Counted from the stretch's first letter, positions 19,179-28,969 are shown. The stretch is DNA of 64,000 bases from Pseudomonas tritici (GCF_014268275.3 NZ_CP077084.1:558001-622000), one strand, 5' to 3'. Notes: a model not told the origin generated them from the sequence alone. Numbers and translations are program-made.

Positions 19179-19848
19179 CGACGCGCAGCCAGCGTTCCAG
19201 CAGTTTGAAACCGCGTACCAGCAGGTACGACATCAGCAGGTAGAACACGCCGGCGGTGAAGAACATATCCACCGTCAGATAGTTGCGCGCGATGATCGTC
19301 CTGGCCATGCCGGTCAGCTCCAGCAGTGTCACCGTGCTCGCCAGCGAACTGGCCTTGAGCATCAGGATCACTTCGTTGCTGTAGGCGGGCAGGCCGATGC
19401 GCGCGGCACGGGGCAGGATGATGTAGAACAACGTCTTGGGCCTGGACATGCCCAGTGCCCGGGCCGCTTCGATTTCACCCGGTGGAATCGCCTGGATCGC
19501 GCCGCGCAGGATCTCGGCGATGTAGGCGGCGGTGTGCAGGGTCATGGTGGCCGTGGCGCACCAGAACGGATCACGCAAATACGGCCACATGAAGCTGGTT
19601 TTCACCGCATCGAATTGAGCCAGGCCGTAGTACACCAGGAACAATTGCACCAGCAGCGGTGTGCCACGGAAAAAGAAGATGTAGGCGTAGGGCAGCGAGC
19701 GCACATACCAACGCTTGGACGCCCGGGCGACGCCTAGGGGAATCGCGAGTAGCAACCCGAGAATCACGGCAATGCCCACCAGCTCCAGGGTCAGGATGGC
19801 GCCCTGGATAAATTTCGGCAGCCACTTGAGGATGACTTCCCATTCCAT
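19159..19848 (-). CDS. hisM: Polar amino-acid ABC transporter permease, HisM type
   Basis: 229 residues with about five membrane helices and the cytoplasmic EAA loop (EIEAARALGMSRPKTLFYIILP) that docks on the ATPase. With HisQ it forms the heterodimeric channel of a lysine/arginine/ornithine/histidine-type importer. It abuts hisQ, sharing the last base of its stop region. Substrate range is inferred from family only. Confidence 0.85.
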   Translation of the reverse strand: MEWEVILKWLPKFIQGAILTLELVGIAVILGLLLAIPLGVARASKRWYVRSLPYAYIFFFRGTPLLVQLFLVYYGLAQFDAVKTSFMWPYLRDPFWCATATMTLHTAAYIAEILRGAIQAIPPGEIEAARALGMSRPKTLFYIILPRAARIGLPAYSNEVILMLKASSLASTVTLLELTGMARTIIARNYLTVDMFFTAGVFYLLMSYLLVRGFKLLERWLRVDECQGR

Positions 19849-20540
19849 TACGTCGTCCTCACGAAGCCGCGCGCGGCGCGTTGTTCCAGCAAGTGCATGC
19901 CGATCATCGACAGCGAAGTAAGGCCCAGATAGATGAAGGCCGCCACCAGATAAAAGGTGAAGGGCTGCCGGGTGACGGTGACCGCGATCTGCGCGTGACG
20001 CATGATTTCTTCAAGGCCGATGACGGTGACCAGCGCGGTATCCTTCATCAGGATCATGAACAGGTTGCCCAGGCCCGGTAGGGCGATGCGCCACATCTGC
20101 GGCATGATCAGGCGCGTGAAGATGCGGGTTTTCGACAGCCCCAGCGCCAAACCGGCTTCGCGGTGGCCCTTGGGGATGGCGATGATTGCGCCGCGCAGGA
20201 CTTCCGTGGCGTAGGCGCCATAGCACAAGCCCAAGGCGATGACCCCGGCGGCGAAGGCACTGAGTGACAGGTCGGGAATGCCGAACACCTCGCCCAGTTC
20301 ACGCATCAGATTGATCGTGCCGAAGTAAATGAGCAGCACCCACAACAGTTCCGGCACGCCGCGCACGATGGTCGAATACGCGCCACCCACCCATTGCAGC
20401 GGCTTGTACGGTGAAGTCTTGGCCAAGGCCCCGGCAAGGCCGAGCACCAGCCCCAGGCACAAAGCCGTGAGCGCCAGTTTGACGGTCATCAGCGCGCCAG
20501 CGGCAAGCGCCGGGCCGAATCCGTAGAGATCGAAATTCAT
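19848..20540 (-). CDS. hisQ: Polar amino-acid ABC transporter permease, HisQ type
   Basis: 230 residues from the ATG at 20540, chosen because the next upstream codons form an unlikely charged extension. It has several membrane helices and the EAA loop (GHREAGLALGLSKTRIFTRLI). It partners HisM and lies between the binding-protein gene and hisM. Confidence 0.85.
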   Translation of the reverse strand: MNFDLYGFGPALAAGALMTVKLALTALCLGLVLGLAGALAKTSPYKPLQWVGGAYSTIVRGVPELLWVLLIYFGTINLMRELGEVFGIPDLSLSAFAAGVIALGLCYGAYATEVLRGAIIAIPKGHREAGLALGLSKTRIFTRLIMPQMWRIALPGLGNLFMILMKDTALVTVIGLEEIMRHAQIAVTVTRQPFTFYLVAAFIYLGLTSLSMIGMHLLEQRAARGFVRTT

Positions 20541-20614
20541 GGTGTTTTCATATCGCGGCAGGCATTGCAAAAAGCCGACGCGCTCACATGAGCGCGTCGG
20601 GCATACCGTTCAGA

Positions 20615-21367
20615 TCATTCGATGCTGAAAGGGAAGTACTTGTCGTTGATCTTCTTGTAGGTGCCGTCTGCCTTGATCTCCGCCAGGGCTTTGTTCAGGC
20701 GTTCGCGCAGCGGGTCGCCTTTACGTACGGCGATACCGATCTTGTCGCTTTCTACCACCGGGTCGCCTTTGAACTCGTAGGCGGAACCGTCTTTGCTCTT
20801 GAGCCATTCGTACTGCACGTACTTGTCGGCCAGGATGCCGTCCAGGCGACCGGACGTCAGGTCGAGGTAGGCGTTTTCCTGGGTGTCGTAGAGCTTGGCT
20901 TCGGTATCAGGCAGCTTGTCTTCCAGGTAAGTACCGGCCAACGTCGCGCGTTGTGCACCGATGACTTTTCCTTTCAGGTAAGCGGCGTCGGTCTTGAAGT
21001 CGGCGGTGGCTTTAGGTGCGATGAACTGCAGTTTGTTGGAGTAGTACGGGTCGGTGAAGTCGACGGCCTGCTTGCGTTCATCGGTGATGGACAGCGAGGA
21101 CACCAGGAAGTCGAACTTCTTGGCGTTCAGGGCCGGGATGATGCCGTCCCAGTCGGACACATACACTTCGCACTTCTCGACTTTCATCTTGGCGCACAGG
21201 GCGTCACCGATGTCTTTGTCGAAGCCGACGACGTTGCCGCTGGCGTCCTTGTTGTTGAACGGCGGATAGGCCGCTTCGATCCCCATTTTCAAGGTTTCTG
21301 CCATGGCCGTGGCGCTGAACGCCATCGAGACGGCCGCGGCCAGAAGGAATTTTTTATAGTTCTGCAT
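20615..21367 (-). CDS. Periplasmic binding protein for basic amino acids (HisJ/ArgT type)
   Basis: 250 residues, SBP_bac_3 family. Signal peptide MQNYKKFLLAAAVSMAFSAT ending AMA, then the typical TLKMGIEAAYPPFNNKDASG opening and FDKDIGDAL motif. It captures the ligand for HisQMP. The ATG at 21367 with an upstream GGAGCAAC ribosome site fits the leader. Confidence 0.88.
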   Translation of the reverse strand: MQNYKKFLLAAAVSMAFSATAMAETLKMGIEAAYPPFNNKDASGNVVGFDKDIGDALCAKMKVEKCEVYVSDWDGIIPALNAKKFDFLVSSLSITDERKQAVDFTDPYYSNKLQFIAPKATADFKTDAAYLKGKVIGAQRATLAGTYLEDKLPDTEAKLYDTQENAYLDLTSGRLDGILADKYVQYEWLKSKDGSAYEFKGDPVVESDKIGIAVRKGDPLRERLNKALAEIKADGTYKKINDKYFPFSIE

Positions 21368-21380
21368 GCATGTTGCTCCG

Positions 21381-22154
21381 TTAGCGGTTGCTGGACATGA
21401 ATTGTTTGCAGCGCGCCGAAAGCGGGTTTTCAAACACCTGCTGTGGCGATCCTTGCTCTTCGACCAGGCCCTGGTGGAGGAACACCACTTCACTGGACAC
21501 TTGGCGGGCGAAGCCCATTTCATGGGTGACCAGCAGCATGGTGCGGCCTTCTTCGGCCAGCGCGCGGATCACATTAAGTACTTCCTGAACCATTTCCGGG
21601 TCAAGCGCCGAAGTGGGCTCGTCGAACAGGATGACCTTGGGTTGCATCGCCAGGGTGCGCGCGATGGCCGCCCGTTGTTGCTGGCCGCCGGACAATTGCG
21701 CGGGGTAGGCGTGGCGCTTGTCGGCAATCCCGACCTTGGCCAGCAGGGCTTCAGCCACTTCAATGGCTTCGGCTTTACTTTGGCCGAGCACACGGCGGGG
21801 GGCCTCGATGATGTTGTCGAGGATGCTCATGTGCGGCCACAGGTTAAAGTTTTGAAACACAAAACCGATTTCGCTGCGCAGGCGGTTGATCTGCTTGCCG
21901 TCGGCGGCCATCAGCTCGCCGTTTTTCGCGGCCTTGAGCTTGAGTTCTTCGCCGGCCACCAGGATCTGGCCCTCGTGCGGGTTTTCCAGCAGGTTGATGC
22001 AGCGCAGGAAGGTGGACTTGCCGGAACCGGAGGAACCCAGGATCGAGATCACATCGCCGTCGCGAGCGGTCAGCGAAATACCTTTAAGTACCTCCAGCTC
22101 ACCATAGCGTTTATGCAAGTTGCGGATTTCAAGCGCGGGCGTGGCCTCGGCCAT
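21381..22154 (-). CDS. hisP: Amino-acid ABC transporter ATPase, HisP type
   Basis: 257 residues. Walker A GSSGSGKST, signature LSGGQQQR, Walker B VILFDEPTSALD and the switch histidine in LLVTHEM are all present. It powers HisQM. It is the first gene of the leftward operon hisP-SBP-hisQ-hisM-methyltransferase. The start at 22154 (MAEATPALEIRN) matches family length. Confidence 0.92.
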   Translation of the reverse strand: MAEATPALEIRNLHKRYGELEVLKGISLTARDGDVISILGSSGSGKSTFLRCINLLENPHEGQILVAGEELKLKAAKNGELMAADGKQINRLRSEIGFVFQNFNLWPHMSILDNIIEAPRRVLGQSKAEAIEVAEALLAKVGIADKRHAYPAQLSGGQQQRAAIARTLAMQPKVILFDEPTSALDPEMVQEVLNVIRALAEEGRTMLLVTHEMGFARQVSSEVVFLHQGLVEEQGSPQQVFENPLSARCKQFMSSNR

Positions 22155-22601
22155 GTGCGGTCCTCGTTGTGTTCGTTGCGATCTTCGCTGTTGGTCCGCC
22201 TTCCTGGCGAGGCGCCAAGCTAGCATAGCGTCTTGATGGCAGCCAACAGCGCGGCCGGCGGTAAACAGGTGGTGTGCGGCAGGGTGTCGCATCGGCACAG
22301 CAGCGTGTCGCGCCATCAACAACCGAACAACCGTTTGAACCCGAAAAGCCGCAGGCTTCGCGTAAAAAAGGGCGCGATGGTGCCAGCTTTGGCCGGGGGT
22401 TGGAAGGGTTAACCGGGCAAACGGTGCTTATCAGCCCTTTTGTAGGGCGTCACGTACTTTTTGTGTGTGTTTATGGTGCGTTTATTCGTCTTGAAAGTGA
22501 GTCGCACGGTAACGGTATAGCGGAATGCCATTGTTCTCAATGACTTGCGATGACTGCTCAATCTTCCTACAACCCGCGTCAATCGCGACGCCGTAACATT
22601 T
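22155..22601. other. Divergent intergenic region between hisP and gabP
   Basis: About 450 bases without a credible gene. It must hold the hisP promoter, which I could not place. A GC-rich stretch to about 22440 is followed by an AT-richer one. Confidence 0.4.
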
Positions 22602-22617
22602 TGGCGCAAATCTTGCG
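22602..22617 (+). promoter_or_regulatory. Candidate sigma-54 promoter of gabP
   Basis: TGGCGCAAATCTTGCG carries the invariant GG and GC at -24/-12 spacing and matches TGGCACGNNNNTTGCW at 9 of 12 defined positions. It lies about 90 bases before gabP. I found no clear NtrC or other enhancer site upstream. Confidence 0.55.
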
Positions 22618-22709
22618 TAAAAAATAAAGAACGCCCTGTTGGTTTCTTTTCACGAGAAAGATCGCAGGCCGGGCGGACCGTTTTCGCAATTCCTCGTAAA
22701 GGTGTGTCA

Positions 22710-24101
22710 ATGAGTAGTACGCAAAGCTCCAATGACCTCGAACAGGGGCTCAAACCGCGTCACGTCACCATGCTGTCGATTGCCGGCGTCATCGGTGCCG
22801 GTTTGTTTGTTGGCTCCGGCCACGCGATTGCTGCCGCTGGCCCGGCCGTACTGTTGGCTTACGCCGCTGCGGGTACGCTGGTGGTGTTGGTGATGCGCAT
22901 GCTGGCCGAAATGGCCGTCGCGTCGCCGGACACCGGTTCGTTCTCCACCTATGCCGACCGGGCGATCGGCCACTGGGCCGGTTTTACCATCGGCTGGCTC
23001 TATTGGTGGTTCTGGGTGCTAGTGATTCCGTTGGAGGCCAACGCCGCCGCGACCATCCTGCATGCCTGGTTCCCGGATGTGGCCATCTGGGCCTTTACGC
23101 TGATCATCACCTTGCTGCTGACCGCGACCAACCTGTTCAGCGTGAAGAACTACGGCGAGTTCGAGTTCTGGTTTGCGCTGATCAAGGTCGTGGCGATTGT
23201 GGGCTTCGTGATCCTCGGCCTGGCGGCGATTTTCGGTTTCCTGCCAACCAGCCAGGTCAGCGGCGTTTCGCACTTGTTCGACACCCAAGGCTTCATGCCG
23301 AATGGCATGGGCGCGGTATTGGCGGCGATCCTGACCACCATGTTCTCCTTCATGGGCACCGAGATCGTCACCATCGCGGCGGCTGAATCGAAGAACCCAG
23401 GCCAGCAAATCACCAAGGCCACCAACTCGGTGATCTGGCGGATTGGTCTGTTCTACCTGCTGTCGATCTTCATCGTGGTGTCCCTGGTGCCATGGAACGA
23501 TCCGACCCTGGCAGCGGTGGGTTCGTATCAGACCGTACTGGAACGCATGGGCATCCCGAATGCCAAGCTGATTGTCGACCTGGTGGTACTGGTCGCCGTG
23601 ACCAGCTGCCTGAACTCGGCGCTTTACACCGCCTCACGCATGCTGTTCTCCCTGGGCCGTCGCGGTGATGCACCGGCCGTGGCCAAGCGCACCAACAAGA
23701 GTGGCACGCCTTACTGGGCTGTTCTGCTGTCTACTGGCGCAGCGTTCCTGGCAGTGTTCGCCAACTACGTGGCCCCGGCGGCAGTGTTCGAATTCCTGCT
23801 CGCCAGCTCGGGCGCCATTGCATTGCTGGTCTATCTGGTGATCGCGGTGTCGCAACTGCGCATGCGCCAGAAACGCGCCGCGGCGGGTGAGAAGATCGTC
23901 TTCAAGATGTGGCTGTTCCCGGGCCTGACCTACGCGGTGATGGTGTTCATCGTGGGCACGCTGACCATCATGCTGTTCCAGGAAGCGCATCGGGTCGAGA
24001 TTATCGCGACTGGGGTGCTGAGCTTGCTGGTGGTGCTGGCGGGATTGTTTGTATCCAGCCGGCGCAAGGCGCAGAGAGCGGGTGCTGCGGTGCTGAACTA
24101 A
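22710..24101 (+). CDS. gabP: GABA permease-type amino-acid transporter
   Basis: 463 residues, APC superfamily, 12 membrane helices; the N-terminal GVIGAGLFVGSG motif and SPDTGSFSTYA are typical of the AAT family, and overall resemblance is to GabP. It would import gamma-aminobutyrate or a related amino acid by proton symport. ATG 22710 is preferred over a GTG two codons earlier. A sigma-54-like promoter upstream fits nitrogen-source control. Confidence 0.82.
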   Translation: MSSTQSSNDLEQGLKPRHVTMLSIAGVIGAGLFVGSGHAIAAAGPAVLLAYAAAGTLVVLVMRMLAEMAVASPDTGSFSTYADRAIGHWAGFTIGWLYWWFWVLVIPLEANAAATILHAWFPDVAIWAFTLIITLLLTATNLFSVKNYGEFEFWFALIKVVAIVGFVILGLAAIFGFLPTSQVSGVSHLFDTQGFMPNGMGAVLAAILTTMFSFMGTEIVTIAAAESKNPGQQITKATNSVIWRIGLFYLLSIFIVVSLVPWNDPTLAAVGSYQTVLERMGIPNAKLIVDLVVLVAVTSCLNSALYTASRMLFSLGRRGDAPAVAKRTNKSGTPYWAVLLSTGAAFLAVFANYVAPAAVFEFLLASSGAIALLVYLVIAVSQLRMRQKRAAAGEKIVFKMWLFPGLTYAVMVFIVGTLTIMLFQEAHRVEIIATGVLSLLVVLAGLFVSSRRKAQRAGAAVLN

Positions 24102-24107
24102 ACATTG

Positions 24108-24197
24108 TGGGAGCCGGGCTTGCCCGCGATGACGGACTGATAGTCGATATCTTCGTCGGCTGACACACCGCCATCGCGGGCAAGCCCGGCTCCCACA
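24108..24197. repeat. REP doublet (REPIN)
   Basis: Arms TGTGGGAGCCGGGCTTGCCC... and its inverse ending GGCTCCCACA enclose about 35 bases. This variant has CCGGG and GCCCGCGATG. Confidence 0.9.
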
Positions 24198-24209
24198 TTT
24201 TGTCCGGTG

Positions 24210-24623
24210 TCAGTCTTGCGAGCTGGTCAGCACCTGGGATGCCGCCACGTAATCCGCCTGGAACTCTGGCGACTCAATCCACGCCAGTGCTGCTGCTTCA
24301 TCATCAGTGTCCGTGGCCCACTGCCGATACTCGATCAGCGCCGCCAGGATAAAGTCGGTGGCTTCTTCTTCGCCTTCCTGCTCAAGCACCAGCGCCAGCA
24401 ACGGGTGGGCCAGGAACACGGCGCAGAGGGCTTGCTGGCTGGTTTCTCCTGCAGCGCGCATTTCTACGAACAGCTCGGTCAAATCCACTGACTCAAGGTC
24501 AATGCGGCTGTCATCACCGGCAAACGCATCCGGCTTGGTCGCGACAGCGCGCTGGGTACGGTTTTGCTTGGCCTTGGCCTTTGCCCGTTGGGCACGTTTT
24601 TGCTGCTTGTCTGGCGAGGCCAT
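24210..24623 (-). CDS. Conserved hypothetical, charged helical protein
   Basis: 137 residues. The first 25 are lysine/arginine-rich (KQQKRAQRAKAKAKQ), the remainder acidic and helical. No signal or membrane segment. It follows the alpha/beta hydrolase gene with a 12-base gap and is probably co-transcribed. I recognise no domain with a known function. Confidence 0.7.
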   Translation of the reverse strand: MASPDKQQKRAQRAKAKAKQNRTQRAVATKPDAFAGDDSRIDLESVDLTELFVEMRAAGETSQQALCAVFLAHPLLALVLEQEGEEEATDFILAALIEYRQWATDTDDEAAALAWIESPEFQADYVAASQVLTSSQD

Positions 24624-24635
24624 GGGCTTAGCGTC

Positions 24636-25580
24636 CTAGGGTTCTGAAACTGGGGGGGTATTGAAGCGCAGGTTGGGGGAAATCCCAAGGGGATCCGCAG
24701 CTAATTGGCCGTTTTGCAGCCACACCAATGCAATCGGCCACAGCCTCTCCTGATGCTCGCTGCGAAAAAATGCGAAATGTCCGACTGCCTTTTCGCCAAT
24801 ATCTGCAGGCGCGATCCGCAGATGAGTGCGCTCACTGCCGTCGAAGTAACCCAGTAGTCGCTCGATGGCTGCGACGGTCCCGAATGGATCATCGGTGATG
24901 CTGATGGCCAGTATCTGCGCCTTCACGCGACTGAATGGCAACTCACCCAAGGTTCGCCCGCTGGGTCGCGTTTCAAACCTGGGCGTTAGCGTGCTCCAGT
25001 CCCGCACCACGCCCGCTGGCGTGTCCTCCAGCCAGCCCAAGCGTTTGCCGGGGAAGTACCCGCATAGTGCCGTCGCCAGCGGCATCACTACATGCCATTT
25101 GGCAAACATCCGCCAACGCTCATTTGCTGCGTAATCGCGCCAGTACGCAAACTGCGCCCCTACGGTCACGACCCGCCGGATGATCGCGCCCGACGCCCCG
25201 AGCCCGGCTGCACAGCCACCGAAGCTGTGGCCGACGACATCAATCGGCTGCCCTGGAAATTCCCGTTGCGCTCGCTGCAGCATCGCCTCGAAATCCAGCA
25301 CGCCCCAATCCGACCATGAGGCTTTGAAGCCACGCAGTGAGCCGCTGCGGGATTCGCCGATGCCACGGTAGTCGTAGGTGATGACGTCAAGGCCGTTGGT
25401 GAACAGGTAGTCGGCGAAGCGGGCGTAGTGGCGGCAGCGTACGGAGGTGGCGGCGTTGATGACGACGACGGGGCGTTCGAGGGCGGTGCGCAGGTGGCGC
25501 CAGGTGAAGCCGCCGATGGGGTAGCCGTCAGCGGCGGGCTCACGGAACGCTTCGGGGGCGGGACGGGTTGGCAGGTGCAT
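24636..25580 (-). CDS. Alpha/beta-hydrolase family protein
   Basis: 314 residues. The nucleophile elbow GHSFGG and upstream YRGIGES place it in the alpha/beta-hydrolase fold; a catalytic Asp is likely in SITDDPFG and a His in AVGHFAFF. No signal peptide, so cytoplasmic. Similar Pseudomonas proteins are annotated only as hydrolases. Substrate unknown. Confidence 0.78.
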   Translation of the reverse strand: MHLPTRPAPEAFREPAADGYPIGGFTWRHLRTALERPVVVINAATSVRCRHYARFADYLFTNGLDVITYDYRGIGESRSGSLRGFKASWSDWGVLDFEAMLQRAQREFPGQPIDVVGHSFGGCAAGLGASGAIIRRVVTVGAQFAYWRDYAANERWRMFAKWHVVMPLATALCGYFPGKRLGWLEDTPAGVVRDWSTLTPRFETRPSGRTLGELPFSRVKAQILAISITDDPFGTVAAIERLLGYFDGSERTHLRIAPADIGEKAVGHFAFFRSEHQERLWPIALVWLQNGQLAADPLGISPNLRFNTPPVSEP

Positions 25581-25752
25581 AGGGCGACTCTTTCCTTGCG
25601 CTTTTCTATGAGGGCTTGGTAGCTCACGCGCTTTTTATAAAGAATTGAAACTAACAAATTTCGCTCCCCTGGGCGCGGAGACTGTCACGATGCTCGACGT
25701 GATCCGTTTGGGTGCATAGGCTGACGAACTTTCGATCGATCTGAGTCAGGCC

Positions 25753-26718
25753 ATGACCCGCGACACCCTCGAACACAACCAGATCCCGGTCTACTTCGTA
25801 GCTGTGCTGCTGGCCGCCGCTTTTGGCCTGCTCGCACCCTCACTTGCCCACGGCCTCAGCGCGCTGGTCACGCCCGCCATTGCGGTGCTGATGTACGCAA
25901 TGTTCCTCCAAATTCCTTTTTTGGATCTGCGCCAGAGCTTGAGTAACAAGCGTTTCCTGTCGGCACTACTGCTCGCCAACTTCATCCTGGTGCCCCTGCT
26001 GGTGTGGGCATTGACCCAGAGTCTGGTCGGGCGTCCGGCATTGCTGGTAGGGGCGTTGCTGGTGTTGCTGACCCCGTGCATCGACTACGTGGTGGTGTTT
26101 ACCCATATTGGCAAGGGCGATTCGCGGTTGATGCTGGCGGCCACGCCGGTGCTGTTGCTGCTGCAATTGGCGCTGTTACCGATCTATCTGAGTGTGATGC
26201 TCGGCGCCCAATCCGAGGTGGTGGTGGAGGCAAGGCCGTTTTTCGAGGCGTTTCTCTTGTTGATCGTGGTGCCGATGATTCTGGCGGTGGTGACGACTTC
26301 CCTGGCACGGCGATCGTCGGTCGTCAGTGTTTGGAACAGTGGCTGGGCGTGGTTGCCGGTGCCTGCGATGGCGGTGGTGTTGTTTGTGGTGATCGGCTCG
26401 CAAATCACATCGGTGGTACGGGATATCAACCTGTTGCTGCCGGTGATCCCGGTGTATGTCGGTTTTCTGGTGCTGGCGCCGCTGATGGGCGTGTTGGCCT
26501 CGCGGTTGTTTGCACTCCCGGCGGCGACGGCCAGGGCGGTGACATTCAGCGCGTCGACACGCAACTCGCTGGTGGTATTGCCTCTGGCGCTGGCCTTGCC
26601 CGAGGATGTGCGCGGGTTGGCGGCGACGGCGGTGATCCTGCAAACCCTGATCGAGCTGGTGGGCGAGTTGATTTACGTTCGGTTGATCCCTAAGTGGGTG
26701 TGGCCCGCAGGTCGGTAA
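25753..26718 (+). CDS. BASS/arsenical-type membrane transporter
   Basis: 321 residues with about ten hydrophobic segments, similar to the bile acid:sodium symporter superfamily (including ACR3-like proteins; often annotated 'arsenic resistance protein'). No arsR or arsC lies nearby, so an arsenic role is unsupported. Confidence 0.7.
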   Translation: MTRDTLEHNQIPVYFVAVLLAAAFGLLAPSLAHGLSALVTPAIAVLMYAMFLQIPFLDLRQSLSNKRFLSALLLANFILVPLLVWALTQSLVGRPALLVGALLVLLTPCIDYVVVFTHIGKGDSRLMLAATPVLLLLQLALLPIYLSVMLGAQSEVVVEARPFFEAFLLLIVVPMILAVVTTSLARRSSVVSVWNSGWAWLPVPAMAVVLFVVIGSQITSVVRDINLLLPVIPVYVGFLVLAPLMGVLASRLFALPAATARAVTFSASTRNSLVVLPLALALPEDVRGLAATAVILQTLIELVGELIYVRLIPKWVWPAGR

Positions 26719-26805
26719 GCGCGGGAATGTTCAGGTCTGTTCAGGCGTTATTCAGCAGGGCAGTCGGCACCATAAGTCGGCGCCCCTTACCTGACAGGTC
26801 AACCG

Positions 26806-28398
26806 ATGGATCACCGCAACCGTTTTCGCCTGGAATCCCTGGGCATTTTCCTGTTTGCCCTGTTGCTGTTCACCTTGGGTATATGGGATCAGCAACCCCA
26901 AGGGTTTGACGGACGCTGGGCGCTGTTCCTACAAGAAATGTTTCGCCATGGTGCGAGCCTTTTCCCGACTACCTATGGCCAGCCCTACGCGGATTACCCC
27001 GGCACCGCGACCTTTTTCAGCTTCGTGTTCGCACGGCTGTTTGGTGCGCCCAACCATCTGGCGAATGTGCTGCCCACCGCCCTGGCGTCCGCTGGGGTGG
27101 TTGCCTTGATCTATCGCTTGCTCGTCCCGGCGAATCGCCAGTGGGCGCTGCTCACCGTGCTGCTGACGTTGCTCACCACCCAACTGCTCGAAAAATCCCG
27201 CTCGGTCTGCCTGGACCAGATGGTAGCGTTGCTCTGTGTAGGCAGTTTTTACCTGCTGCACAGTGGTGGGCGCTGGAGGCGGCTGGCGGTGTTTGCGTTG
27301 TTCATTCTGGGCTTTGCCATACGCGGGCCACTGGGGTTGATCGAAGTCTGTGGCGTGGTGTGCGTGTATTGGGCGCTGGGCAAGCCTGGCGAGCGCGTGA
27401 AGCAAGTGCTCATTCATGGCCTCGTCGGCCTGGTGTTGTTGGCAGCCTGTTGGTGGCTGTTGGTGAAACTGGCGCGCCTCAGCGGTGGAGACGCATTTGC
27501 CGATGAAGTGTTCAAGATGCAGGTGGGCGGACGCCTCGATGAAACCGGTGAGCCGTTCTATTTTTACTTCCAGCTGAGCTTGTATCGCTACTTCCCGGTG
27601 GTGCCGTTGGCGCTGGCCACCATGATTGCGCTGCGTCATCGCTGGGCCGAGCGGTTCGAGGGCGATATGCAATTGGTGGTGCGGCTCGGTGCCTGCGGCA
27701 TGATGATCTTGCTCGGGCTGTCGGTGCCGCACTTCAAGCGCGCTTACTACATCCTGCCCATGGTGCCGATGTTTGCGGCTGTCGCGGCCTATGGGCTGCT
27801 TCAGTCGCAAGGTTGGCTCGCTGGCGTGCGCCGATGTTACGAAGGGCTTGTCGCGGCGCTACCGGCGTTGTGCGTGGTGGCAGTGTTTGTCTGTCGGCAT
27901 GGCTGGCAGAAGCATGGTGACTGGCCAGATGTTTCGCTGCCGCTGCTGATCAGCGCGTTGGCGCTGCTACAGGTGGCGACGTTGATCGCCTGGCGGCGGG
28001 TGGGGCGGTTGGTGTGGCTCAGCCTGATCGCTTTGTTGGCGCAATGGTTGTTGTTGGTGATGGTGGTAGAACCGGCCAAGGACCTGCAGTTCGATACGCG
28101 GCAGTTTGTCGGCCAGGTGGAAGCACTGCGCGTTACGCAGCCGGGGCCTTTGGTGTTTATCAACCTTGGCCGGGATACCTGGGCAGTGCGCTACATGATG
28201 AACCTGGATCACGATGAGCGGCCGGTGTTTGTGGGGGCTCATGAGCTTGACCGATTAGGTACTTTGCCACGGCCGGCGTGGGTGATTGTGGCGCGCAAGG
28301 AAGTGGCGTTGCTGCAAGGGACATCCCTGGAGGACGTCGCTCCAAGTTTTGAAGGGCGGTTGAACGATAATCCGCTGATGGTGTTTTTGCTGAAGTGA
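26806..28398 (+). CDS. ArnT-like membrane glycosyltransferase (GT39/GT83 type)
   Basis: 530 residues with about 12 membrane helices. The first periplasmic loop has the DGRWALFLQEM pattern with acidic residues typical of ArnT/PMT-2 family lipid-linked-sugar transferases. The acceptor is unknown; no arn genes are adjacent. It stands alone, with a terminator at 28453-28473. Confidence 0.78.
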   Translation: MDHRNRFRLESLGIFLFALLLFTLGIWDQQPQGFDGRWALFLQEMFRHGASLFPTTYGQPYADYPGTATFFSFVFARLFGAPNHLANVLPTALASAGVVALIYRLLVPANRQWALLTVLLTLLTTQLLEKSRSVCLDQMVALLCVGSFYLLHSGGRWRRLAVFALFILGFAIRGPLGLIEVCGVVCVYWALGKPGERVKQVLIHGLVGLVLLAACWWLLVKLARLSGGDAFADEVFKMQVGGRLDETGEPFYFYFQLSLYRYFPVVPLALATMIALRHRWAERFEGDMQLVVRLGACGMMILLGLSVPHFKRAYYILPMVPMFAAVAAYGLLQSQGWLAGVRRCYEGLVAALPALCVVAVFVCRHGWQKHGDWPDVSLPLLISALALLQVATLIAWRRVGRLVWLSLIALLAQWLLLVMVVEPAKDLQFDTRQFVGQVEALRVTQPGPLVFINLGRDTWAVRYMMNLDHDERPVFVGAHELDRLGTLPRPAWVIVARKEVALLQGTSLEDVAPSFEGRLNDNPLMVFLLK

Positions 28399-28452
28399 GC
28401 GAAGCACCCAATCAAAATCGCCACTGGGTTAAGTCAAATTCCAGGCAACAAA

Positions 28453-28473
28453 AAACCCGCACTAGGCGGGTTT
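28453..28473. terminator. Terminator between the glycosyltransferase and tRNA-Phe
   Basis: AAACCCGC and GCGGGTTT flank a 5-base loop, with A- and T-runs outside, so it can serve the convergent genes on both sides. Confidence 0.8.
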
Positions 28474-28517
28474 CTTGTGTGTTTCAGATGACGTTAGCAC
28501 CACCTGAAACTAATTAG

Positions 28518-28593
28518 TGGTGCCCAGAGACGGAATCGAACCGCCGACACGGGGATTTTCAATCCCCTGCTCTACCGACTGAGCTATCTGGGC
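28518..28593 (-). tRNA. tRNA-Phe (GAA)
   Basis: Leftward 76 bases with acceptor GCCCAGA/TCTGGGC, anticodon loop TTGAAAA giving GAA, T-arm GGTTCGATTCC and encoded CCA. Confidence 0.97.
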
Positions 28594-28603
28594 AACGGGG
28601 CGC

Positions 28604-28632
28604 ATTAAACGGGTTTTTCAGGGGGTCGTCAA
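28604..28632 (-). promoter_or_regulatory. Promoter of tRNA-Phe
   Basis: Leftward TTGACG, 17-base spacer, TTTAAT, 10 bases before the tRNA. Confidence 0.7.
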
Positions 28633-28696
28633 GCAAGTTTTCAAAAAATATTTAATTATTACCGTCGCTTACGTGCCGACCCCGGTTTTTGATCAA

Positions 28697-28969
28697 TTAT
28701 TGAGCAGGCGGCACGTAGCCGTCGGCCTTGGCGTATTCCTCGCCGGAAAAGAACTTGTCCATCTCGCCCGCCAGGTATTTACGGTCTTCGGCGTTCATCA
28801 TGTTCAGGCGTTTTTCGTTGATCAGTAGAGTCTGGTGTTTCAGCCAGTCGGCCCAGGCTTTGGCGGAGACGTGCTCGAAAATGTCCTGGCCCTTGGCACC
28901 TGGGTACGGAGGGCGTTCGAGGCCTGGCAATTCTTCTTTGTACTTGCGGCACATGATGGTGCGGGTCAT
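28697..28969 (-). CDS. yggX: YggX, Fe(II)-trafficking / oxidative damage protection protein
   Basis: 90 residues, full length for the family, with the single conserved cysteine in TIMCRKY and the [11 protein letters not shown] and EKRLNMM motifs. It protects iron-sulfur proteins from oxidative damage. It overlaps mutY by 4 bases (ATGA), an arrangement shared with many gamma-proteobacteria and logical because MutY carries an iron-sulfur cluster. Confidence 0.95.
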   Translation of the reverse strand: MTRTIMCRKYKEELPGLERPPYPGAKGQDIFEHVSAKAWADWLKHQTLLINEKRLNMMNAEDRKYLAGEMDKFFSGEEYAKADGYVPPAQ

